Assembly: GCA_019242135.1 (NCBI GenBank)
Contig: JAFAWC010000131.1
Location: 1 to 6,854 of the forward strand
Length of the DNA: 6,854 nucleotides
From: Mycobacteriaceae bacterium
GTDB taxonomy: Bacteria > Actinomycetota > Actinomycetes > Mycobacteriales > Mycobacteriaceae
Direction: 5' to 3'
Position numbers and translations under genes: made by a program. Shown piece after piece: positions 1-6,854 of the stretch; positions within the stretch are counted from its first letter, which is position 1, and each line of letters begins with the position of its first letter. Below the pieces are notes generated by a model that was not told the origin of the DNA, made no database searches, and saw only the letters and a program-made list of their open reading frames with translations.

Positions 1-102
1 CCGCACGGCCCGGGTATGCCGCACGGCCCGGGTATGCCGCCCGGCCCGGGTATGCCGCCCGGCCCCGGTATGCCGCACGGCCCGGGTATACCGCCCGGCC
101 GC
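1..102 (+). repeat. Tandem 18-bp repeat coding for a Pro-Gly-Met hexapeptide
   Basis: Five full units (1-18, 19-36, 37-54, 55-72, 73-90) and a decayed partial unit (91-102) follow without spacers. The first two are identical, ccgcacggcccgggtatg. The others differ at one or two positions: CAC or CCC as second codon, one ggcccc variant, and ATA for ATG in unit five. The unit is six codons long (PHGPGM or PPGPGM), so gain or loss of copies keeps the frame. The array reaches the left edge, so its true copy number is unknown. It sits just before the ATPase domain, where the linker from the membrane domain would be. Confidence 0.95.
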
Positions 103-729
103 GCCCCCCACCCCCCACCCGCCATGGATACGTCGGGTTTCCGGCTCGGACCGGTGGATCTGGTATTTGAGCCTGGACAGATCACCTTCGTCGTCGGCGG
201 CAACGGCAGCGGGAAGTCCACCTTGGCCAAGCTGCTCACCGGTCTGTACCTGCCCGAGACCGGGGCCGTCACGGTCAACGGCGAAAAGATCGGCCACGAC
301 AACCTCGAGTGGTTCCGGCAGAACTGCTCGGTCGTGTTCACCGACTTTCACTTGTTCGACGACTACCTGGGCTTTGAGCAACAGGGCATCGACGAGGAGG
401 TGCGCCAGTACCTGACCGAGCTGCGACTCGCCCACAAGGTGACGGTCCACAACGGCCGCCTGTCGACGGTCGCGCTGTCGCAGGGGCAACGTAAACGGCT
501 GGCACTGTTGACGGCGATGCTTGAAGACCGGCCGATCTACGTCTTCGACGAGTGGGCCGCCGACCAGGAACCCCAATTCCGCGACGTGTTCTACACCGAG
601 ATCATCACCGGGCTCGGACGGCGCGGCAAGACGGTCATCGTGATCACGCACGACGACCGCTACTTCCACTGTGCCGACAAGATCGTCAAACTCGACTTCG
701 GCCAGATCGTCGACAGACCCGCGCCGTGA
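1..729 (+). CDS. ABC exporter, C-terminal ATPase part, YojI/PvdE/SyrD type (5' partial)
   Basis: The reading frame is open from base 1 and ends at TGA 727-729, so the N-terminal part, expected to hold the membrane domain, lies left of the window. Numbering from the ATG at 16, the visible protein has a Pro/Gly/His/Met repeat (about 1-28), a short Pro-rich stretch and then one complete nucleotide-binding domain. That domain has Walker [10 protein letters not shown] (61-69), signature LSQGQ (154-158), Walker B ending FDEW (Asp178, Glu179) and the switch His in THDD (His212). The stretches VFTDFHLFD, with Thr where most ABC proteins have the Q-loop Gln, and [12 protein letters not shown] are typical of E. 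coli YojI and of PvdE/SyrD, inner-membrane exporters of peptides and siderophores that usually fuse membrane and ATPase domains. The ATG at 124 would give a bare ATPase, but I see no good ribosome site and the repeats are in frame upstream, so I read one continuous protein. The stop overlaps the start of the sulfotransferase gene. The substrate is unknown. Confidence 0.87.
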   Translation, partial: PHGPGMPHGPGMPPGPGMPPGPGMPHGPGIPPGRAPHPPPAMDTSGFRLGPVDLVFEPGQITFVVGGNGSGKSTLAKLLTGLYLPETGAVTVNGEKIGHDNLEWFRQNCSVVFTDFHLFDDYLGFEQQGIDEEVRQYLTELRLAHKVTVHNGRLSTVALSQGQRKRLALLTAMLEDRPIYVFDEWAADQEPQFRDVFYTEIITGLGRRGKTVIVITHDDRYFHCADKIVKLDFGQIVDRPAP

Positions 730-1664
730 CCGACCGCCTCGTCTTCCGTTCGTTGATGAGCGACAACCTCCGCTGGGACGCGCTCAGGTTACGACCCGGC
801 GACATCGTGATCTCCGCGCCATCGAAATGCGGGATGACCTGGACGCAGCGCCTGGTGTCGTTGCTGGTCTTCGACGGCCCCGAGCTGCCGGGTCCGTTGT
901 CGACGGTGTCGCCGTGGCTCGATCAGACCATTCGGCCGATCGACGAGGTCGTCGCCGCCCTCGATGCCCAGCAGCATCGCCGGTTCATCAAGACACACAC
1001 CCCGCTCGACGGCCTCGTCCTCGATGATCGCGTGACATACATCGGCGTGGGCCGAGACCCGCGCGACGCCGCGGTGTCGATGCTGCACCAAGAGGCCAAC
1101 ATGGACCAGAACCGGATGCGCGCCCTGCACGAGGCTGCGGCACCGGAGCACGGATTCGTCCCGCCGCACGACGGCCACGGCGAACTGGCTCCGCACGAGG
1201 CGATTCGGGACTGGATGGAGCGGCCGATCATGCCGCCCGAAGGGATGGGGTCGCTGGCCACGATTTTGTACCACTTCGATTCGCTGTGGCGGCGGCGCCA
1301 CCTGCCCAACGTCGCCCTGTTCCACTACGCGGACTTCCAGGCCGACGTCGCGGACGAGCTGGTGCGGCTGGGCCAAGTCCTCGGTTACCACGTTGGTCGG
1401 GCTCGGGCCGAGGAGCTCGCCCAGCATGCCAGCCTGCACGCGATGCGGGCGCACGCTTCGCAATTCGCCCCGAACTCAACCGACGGCATCTGGCGCAGCA
1501 ACGAGCGCTTCTTCCGGGCCGGCGGCTTCGGTGATTGGCAGACCGTCTTCACCGAACACGAGGTGGTGCGTTACATCCACCGCACCAGGCAGCTGGCGCC
1601 GCACGATCTGCTCACCTGGGCTCACCTGGGCCGCTGCGGCAGCGACCGCGTCACTGCGGGCTGA
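726..1664 (+). CDS. PAPS-dependent sulfotransferase, Sulfotransfer_1 family (Rv1373-like)
   Basis: The predicted protein has 312 residues and should transfer sulfate from PAPS to a hydroxyl acceptor in the cytosol. The 5'-phosphosulfate loop is APSKCGMTW (Pro32-Trp39). The catalytic His is in IKTHTP (His91). The 3'-phosphate site is [10 protein letters not shown] (Arg110, Ser118). The C-terminal PAPS loop is RAGGFGDW from Arg264. These are the cytosolic SULT-type motifs, not those of the mycobacterial Stf0 type. From memory the protein aligns almost without gaps to M. tuberculosis Rv1373, described as a glycolipid sulfotransferase. That homologue has Ser where this one has Cys35. GTG 726 is chosen because it overlaps the exporter stop as GTGA, a coupling arrangement, and because the residues after it ([10 protein letters not shown]) match the homologue; ATG 756 is an alternative. 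No clear ribosome site precedes 726, which fits coupled translation. The acceptor is unknown, and the exporter next door suggests that the product may be exported. Confidence 0.88.
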   Translation: MTDRLVFRSLMSDNLRWDALRLRPGDIVISAPSKCGMTWTQRLVSLLVFDGPELPGPLSTVSPWLDQTIRPIDEVVAALDAQQHRRFIKTHTPLDGLVLDDRVTYIGVGRDPRDAAVSMLHQEANMDQNRMRALHEAAAPEHGFVPPHDGHGELAPHEAIRDWMERPIMPPEGMGSLATILYHFDSLWRRRHLPNVALFHYADFQADVADELVRLGQVLGYHVGRARAEELAQHASLHAMRAHASQFAPNSTDGIWRSNERFFRAGGFGDWQTVFTEHEVVRYIHRTRQLAPHDLLTWAHLGRCGSDRVTAG

Positions 1665-1681
1665 CCGCCTTACAGGTCCTT

Positions 1682-1687
1682 TAAGCT
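1682..1687 (+). promoter_or_regulatory. Candidate -10 element for lysS (TAAGCT)
   Basis: TAAGCT fits the mycobacterial TAnnnT -10 pattern and lies in the 31-bp gap after the sulfotransferase stop. Transcription would begin about 7-9 bases further on, at 1694-1696, next to or exactly at the GTG at 1696. I see no convincing -35 element, which is common in mycobacteria. If real, lysS need not depend on the exporter-sulfotransferase transcript. Confidence 0.35.
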
Positions 1688-1695
1688 GGCACGTC

Positions 1696-3234
1696 GTGAC
1701 GTCCCGGACGCGAGGAGGACCGACGAGTTCAACGGGCCCGCGCGACGAGCTCGATGCCCCGGAGCAATTTCGGATCCGGCGCGCCAAGCGCGAGCGGCTG
1801 CTGGACGAGGGCGCCGCACCATACCCGGTGGCGGTGCCCGTCACCCACACCCTCAAGCAGATCCGCGACGCGCATCCGGGGCTGCCGGCCGACGCCACCA
1901 CCGGCGTCATCGTCGGTGTGGCGGGCCGCGTGGTGTTCGCCCGTAACTCCGGGAAGCTCTGCTTTGCCACCCTGCAGGCGGGCGACGGAACCCAGCTGCA
2001 GGCCATGATCAGCTTGGCCGGCGTCGGGCAGGCCGAACTCGACCGGTGGAAGTCCGAGGTCGACCTGGGCGACATCGTGTTCGTGCACGGCGAGGTGATC
2101 AGTTCTCGGCGGGGCGAACTCTCCGTGTTGGCTGATTCCTGGCAAATGGCGGCCAAGGCGTTGCGCCCCCTGCCGGTGGCGCACAAGGAGATGAGTGAGG
2201 AGTCGCGGGTCAGGCAGCGCTATGTCGATCTGATCATGCGGCCCGAGGCTCGGGCGGTGGCTCGCCAGCGCATCGCCGTGGTGCGCGCCCTGCGCAACGC
2301 GCTTCACCGGCGCGACTTCCTTGAGGTGGAGACTCCGGTACTGCAGACGCTGGCCGGTGGTGCCGCCGCGCGCCCGTTCGTCACGCACTCCAACGCGATG
2401 GACACCGACCTGTACCTGCGGATCGCTCCCGAACTGTTCCTGAAGCGCTGCGTTGTCGGAGGCCTGGAGAAGGTCTTCGAGCTGTCCCGCGTGTTCCGAA
2501 ATGAGGGCGCTGATTCTACGCATTCACCGGAATTCTCGATGCTGGAGACTTATCAGGCCTATGGCACGTATGACGATTCGGCGGTGATGATCCGGGAGGT
2601 TATTCAAGAAGTCGCCGACGAAGTGTTCGGCACCCGTGTGTTGGCCCTTCCCGACGGGACGCACTATGACATCGACGGTGAATGGGTCTCGGTGCAAATG
2701 TATCCTTCGCTGTCGGAAGCGTTGGCGGAGCAGATTACCCCCGACACGTCGACACAGCACCTGCGCGGCATCGCGGAGCGACTCGGCATCGAGATCCCGG
2801 GTGATCGACCCGACGGCCACGGCAAGCTCGTCGAAGAATTGTGGGAACATTCTGTTGGGAAGTACTTGTACGCCCCGACGTTCGTACGTGATTTCCCCGT
2901 CGACACCACCCCGCTGACCCGTCAGCACCGCAGCATCCCCGGTGTCACCGAGAAGTGGGACCTGTATATTCGTGCGATCGAATTGGCAACCGGCTATTCG
3001 GAATTGGTCGATCCGGTGATCCAGCGGGAGCGGTTCGAGGACCAGGCCCGGGCCGCCGCCGCAGGCGATGAGGAGGCAATGGCCCTGGACGAGGATTTCC
3101 TCGCAGCGATGGAGTATGCGATGCCTCCCACCACCGGCACTGGAATGGGGATCGACCGGTTGATGATGGCATTGACGGGACTGGGAATTAGGGAGACCGT
3201 ATTGTTCCCGATAGTTCGTAGGCAGTCCGACTGA
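1696..3234 (+). CDS. lysS: Lysyl-tRNA synthetase, class II
   Basis: This cytosolic enzyme charges tRNA-Lys with lysine using ATP. Read from GTG 1696 it has 512 residues; the M. tuberculosis LysS (Rv3598c) is about 505. The N-terminal OB-fold anticodon-binding domain (about 70-165) includes [17 protein letters not shown] and the segment [12 protein letters not shown]. The class II catalytic domain follows. Motif 1 is around Pro214 ([10 protein letters not shown]), motif 2 is FRNEG with Arg268, and motif 3 is GTGMGIDR with Arg488. The phrase [17 protein letters not shown] joins the two domains. There is no membrane segment, so this is the plain synthetase and not the LysX fusion. The start is uncertain: GTG 1696 is the only standard start codon close upstream, yet a strong ribosome site (1712-1718) lies inside that reading, just before an ACG. 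From about base 2490 onwards the codons carry clearly more A/T in third position than before. It is followed by lsr2, as in other mycobacteria. Confidence 0.93.
   Translation: MTSRTRGGPTSSTGPRDELDAPEQFRIRRAKRERLLDEGAAPYPVAVPVTHTLKQIRDAHPGLPADATTGVIVGVAGRVVFARNSGKLCFATLQAGDGTQLQAMISLAGVGQAELDRWKSEVDLGDIVFVHGEVISSRRGELSVLADSWQMAAKALRPLPVAHKEMSEESRVRQRYVDLIMRPEARAVARQRIAVVRALRNALHRRDFLEVETPVLQTLAGGAAARPFVTHSNAMDTDLYLRIAPELFLKRCVVGGLEKVFELSRVFRNEGADSTHSPEFSMLETYQAYGTYDDSAVMIREVIQEVADEVFGTRVLALPDGTHYDIDGEWVSVQMYPSLSEALAEQITPDTSTQHLRGIAERLGIEIPGDRPDGHGKLVEELWEHSVGKYLYAPTFVRDFPVDTTPLTRQHRSIPGVTEKWDLYIRAIELATGYSELVDPVIQRERFEDQARAAAAGDEEAMALDEDFLAAMEYAMPPTTGTGMGIDRLMMALTGLGIRETVLFPIVRRQSD
1712..1718 (+). 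promoter_or_regulatory. Shine-Dalgarno-like GAGGAGG within the lysS 5' end
   Basis: GAGGAGG is a strong ribosome-binding sequence, but no ATG, GTG or TTG follows it in the lysS frame before the conserved protein begins at EQFRIRR (about 1762). The codon where the M. tuberculosis start would align is ACG at 1723, four bases after the motif. The motif therefore points either to an unusual ACG start or to an ancestral start that has been lost, with GTG 1696 now used. Confidence 0.5.
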
Positions 3235-3356
3235 ACTGTGTGTCTCGCACTAACTGGCGTTTGGCTTTTGTTATTTCATATGGCACATTAGTGATCGGCG
3301 TAGATTCCCGCGTCGCCGGCGCGAGGCCGCAAAGTTCAGAAGGAGCAGTGCACAAA
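3235..3356 (+). promoter_or_regulatory. lsr2 promoter and leader region
   Basis: This 122-bp gap holds an AT-richer patch, about 3258-3290, unlike the GC-rich surroundings. Possible sigma-A elements are TTGGCT at 3261-3266 as a -35 with a poor -10 near 3284-3290, or TAGATT at 3301-3306 as a TAnnnT -10, giving a leader of about 45 bases. I cannot choose between them. Lsr2 prefers AT-rich DNA, so the patch could also be a self-binding site; that is inference. There is no clear terminator after lysS, so read-through into lsr2 is possible. Confidence 0.4.
3338..3345 (+). promoter_or_regulatory. Ribosome-binding site of lsr2 (AGAAGGAG)
   Basis: AGAAGGAG is close to the ideal anti-16S sequence. 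It lies 11 bases before GTG 3357 but only 2 bases before the in-frame GTG at 3348, so it favours 3357. That start gives the 112-residue length of known Lsr2. Confidence 0.8.
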
Positions 3357-3695
3357 GTGGCCAAGAAAGTAACCGTAACGCTCGTCGATGATTTCGACGG
3401 CGAAGCAGCCGCTGACGAGACCGTAGAATTCGGCCTGGACGGTGTGTCCTATGAGATCGATCTGTCGTCGAAAAATGCAAAGAAGCTGCGTGACGATCTG
3501 AAGCTCTGGGTGGAAAAGGGCAGACGGGTCGGCGGTCGGCGCCGGGGTCGGTCGGGTTCGGGGCGCGGCCGCGCGTCGATCGACCGCGAGCAGAGCGCCG
3601 CGATCCGGGAGTGGGCGCGCCGAAACGGCCACAACGTATCGACCAGGGGCCGGATCCCGGCCGACGTGATCGACGCGTTCCATGCGGCCACGTAG
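3357..3695 (+). CDS. lsr2: Lsr2, nucleoid-associated xenogeneic silencer
   Basis: Lsr2 is the actinobacterial H-NS analogue: it coats and bridges AT-rich DNA, silences acquired genes and shapes the nucleoid. The 112-residue length equals that of M. tuberculosis Lsr2 (Rv3597c). The N-terminal oligomerisation domain (about 1-60) begins [14 protein letters not shown] and contains [18 protein letters not shown] basic linker, [18 protein letters not shown], follows. The C-terminal DNA-binding domain contains [15 protein letters not shown] and the minor-groove motif RGR (Arg97-Gly98-Arg99). The last residue is Thr112, the PknB phosphorylation site reported for Lsr2 in mycobacteria. GTG 3357 is chosen from the ribosome site, the family length and the conserved AKKV start; a longer frame from 3240 is open but adds 39 unsupported residues. 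It lies between lysS and clpC1 as in M. tuberculosis. Confidence 0.96.
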   Translation: MAKKVTVTLVDDFDGEAAADETVEFGLDGVSYEIDLSSKNAKKLRDDLKLWVEKGRRVGGRRRGRSGSGRGRASIDREQSAAIREWARRNGHNVSTRGRIPADVIDAFHAAT

Positions 3696-4003
3696 TCAGC
3701 GGAAGACACTCGAAGTCACCAAGAGACCTCCTCGCCGCGAGTGTGATCTGTCTCTCCCACGGCTTCGAGCACGCGGCTTTCGCTAGCGGCGAACCACCGG
3801 TTGGACTGCGCGGGGAAACGAATCGGGGCTCGGCGACGTTAAATCCCTTGTAACGAGGGACGCACTGCAAACGACACTCGCCGCTCGGCCCAGATCGGTC
3901 CATGGGGCAGTGGGGGCAGCAGCCCATTAGAGTGGATAGCGGGTATCCGGGTTCCACGAGCCGGTCCGCGGTACTCACCGTGAGGGAGAGCAGGTAAGCA
4001 CCG
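3696..4003 (+). promoter_or_regulatory. lsr2-clpC1 intergenic region: clpC1 control region and leader
   Basis: I see no gene in these 308 bp. After the lsr2 stop there is only a weak 7-bp inverted repeat (3706-3712 with 3738-3744, 25-base loop, no T run), so no clear terminator. Next come a ClgR-like palindrome (3779-3793), a possible -10 TTAAAT (3839-3844) whose start point would put that palindrome near -65, a small inverted repeat CGTTA-N9-TAACG (3837-3855), a second possible -10 TAGAGT (3928-3933) and GGATA-N5-TATCC (3934-3948). GGGAGAG (3984-3990) and AGG (3992-3994) precede the clpC1 ATG as ribosome site. Which -10 is used cannot be settled here. Confidence 0.55.
3779..3793. promoter_or_regulatory. 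Putative ClgR operator upstream of clpC1
   Basis: TTCGC-TAGCG-GCGAA is an inverted repeat with perfect 5-base arms around a 5-base centre. It closely fits the actinobacterial ClgR box, roughly TTCGC-N5-GCGAA. ClgR activates clpP and clpC genes in Streptomyces, Corynebacterium and M. tuberculosis, so a site before clpC1 is expected. It lies 211 bases before the clpC1 start and downstream of lsr2. Confidence 0.7.
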
Positions 4004-6553
<2,550 letters not shown>

Positions 6554-6566
6554 CCCAACCGATCGG

Positions 6567-6601
6567 AACGGGCGGTACCTCCCTGGTGCCGCCCGTTTTC
6601 T
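6567..6601 (+). terminator. Intrinsic terminator of clpC1
   Basis: Thirteen bases (6567-6579) pair with 6585-6597 around the five-base loop TCCCT. The stem has one G-T wobble (6576 with 6588) and a GC-rich core, followed by TTTTCT in which the first two T belong to the stem. It begins 13 bases after the clpC1 stop. On the opposite strand no comparable T run follows, so it probably works mainly for clpC1. Confidence 0.88.
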
Positions 6602-6610
6602 ATACCGCCA

Positions 6611-6854
6611 TTATTTGAGGTATCGGCGCGCGCCCCAGTAGTCTGCGTCCAGCCGAACCGGGGTGATGCGAACTGGTGTCGCCGAGTCGAATGCCTCGAT
6701 CATGTCGCCGTTCCCCGAATACATCGCCACGTGGTAGATCGCGTCGGGATTGTCGGGGTCCTTGCTGCCGTGCGAGTAGAAGAGCAGATCACCGGGCTGC
6801 AACGCGGATTGGTCGACGGGCCGGCCCTGGCTGTCGGCGGCTTGCGGGCCGGCG
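6611..6854 (-). CDS. NlpC/P60 cell-wall peptidase, C-terminal part (5' partial)
   Basis: The frame is open from the right edge to the TAA at 6611-6613, giving 80 codons. Proteins of this family cut peptide stems of peptidoglycan outside the membrane. The visible part is the second half of the domain. It has the family phrase LQPGDLLFYS, then YHVAMYSGNGDMIEAF with the catalytic His (codon 6731-6733) and a Glu twelve residues later that may serve as the third catalytic residue. It ends with TPVRITPV and WGARRYLK. The catalytic Cys and any signal peptide lie outside the window. A TTG at 6800-6802 could be read as a start, but family motif and open frame run past it, so it is internal. The gene converges on clpC1 with 57 bp between stops. 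In M. tuberculosis, as I recall, a PE_PGRS gene sits at this side instead. Confidence 0.87.
   Translation of the reverse strand, partial: AGPQAADSQGRPVDQSALQPGDLLFYSHGSKDPDNPDAIYHVAMYSGNGDMIEAFDSATPVRITPVRLDADYWGARRYLK

Noticed and set aside
124..729. ABC ATPase starting at ATG 124 as a free-standing protein
   Set aside because: The frame and the repeat array are open upstream to the edge, no convincing ribosome site precedes 124, and this exporter type normally carries its membrane domain on the same chain.
789..1463. A 224-codon open frame on the - strand inside the sulfotransferase gene
   Set aside because: It is a shadow frame, without motifs, and the + strand has all sulfotransferase motifs in order.
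1611..1630. Tandem 10-bp direct repeat ctcacctggg near the sulfotransferase end
   Set aside because: The protein here aligns without a gap to Rv1373 as I recall it (DLLxWAHxGR), so the repeat is chance codon use and not an insertion or slippage product.
1393..1695. lysS frame extended upstream into the sulfotransferase gene
   Set aside because: The extra residues are the out-of-frame reading of the sulfotransferase end. No family member has such an N-terminus.
1729..2523. A 264-codon open frame on the - strand across lysS
   Set aside because: It is the antisense image of lysS with no recognisable domain, and lysS is well supported.
3240..3356. A 39-residue N-terminal extension of Lsr2 from TTG 3240
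   Set aside because: Known Lsr2 is 112 residues and begins AKKVTV. A strong ribosome site lies inside the extension at the right distance from GTG 3357.
3706..3744. Possible terminator after lsr2 (ACACTCG with CGAGTGT)
   Set aside because: The arms are 7 bp with a 25-base loop and no T run follows, so it is too weak to call.

Overview
The window is about two-thirds GC with a strong preference for G/C-ending codons. It carries the core block lysS - lsr2 - clpC1 in the order known from mycobacteria, and the ClpC1 and Lsr2 proteins read as close matches to the M. tuberculosis ones as I remember them. I take this to be a Mycobacterium chromosome, but not M. tuberculosis itself: the genes on both sides of the core block differ from that genome. 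I cannot fix the species.

Layout on the + strand. 1-729 is the C-terminal part of an ABC exporter of the YojI/PvdE/SyrD (cyclic-peptide exporter) type, cut by the left edge. Its ATPase domain is preceded by an in-frame array of 18-bp repeats encoding Pro-His/Pro-Gly-Pro-Gly-Met. The stop codon of this gene overlaps the GTG start of a PAPS-dependent sulfotransferase (726-1664, resembling Rv1373), so the two are probably co-translated. After a 31-bp gap comes lysS (lysyl-tRNA synthetase, about 1696-3234), whose start codon is ambiguous. A 122-bp AT-richer gap leads to lsr2 (3357-3695), the xenogeneic-silencing nucleoid protein. A 308-bp regulatory gap with a ClgR-like palindrome leads to clpC1 (4004-6553), the AAA+ unfoldase of the ClpP protease. 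A strong intrinsic terminator (6567-6601) closes clpC1. On the - strand, converging on it, is the C-terminal part of an NlpC/P60 cell-wall hydrolase (6611 to the right edge).

The core genes serve translation (LysS), chromosome organisation and silencing of AT-rich DNA (Lsr2) and regulated proteolysis (ClpC1). The exporter-sulfotransferase pair looks like an accessory module placed next to them. Its tight coupling suggests that a sulfated small molecule, peptide or lipid is made and exported, but the substrate cannot be read from the sequence. The points most worth checking are the repeat-bearing linker of the exporter, the exporter-sulfotransferase coupling, the Ser-to-Cys change in the PAPS loop, the lysS start, the drop in GC3 within lysS, and a Leu-to-Arg change next to the second Walker A motif of ClpC1.
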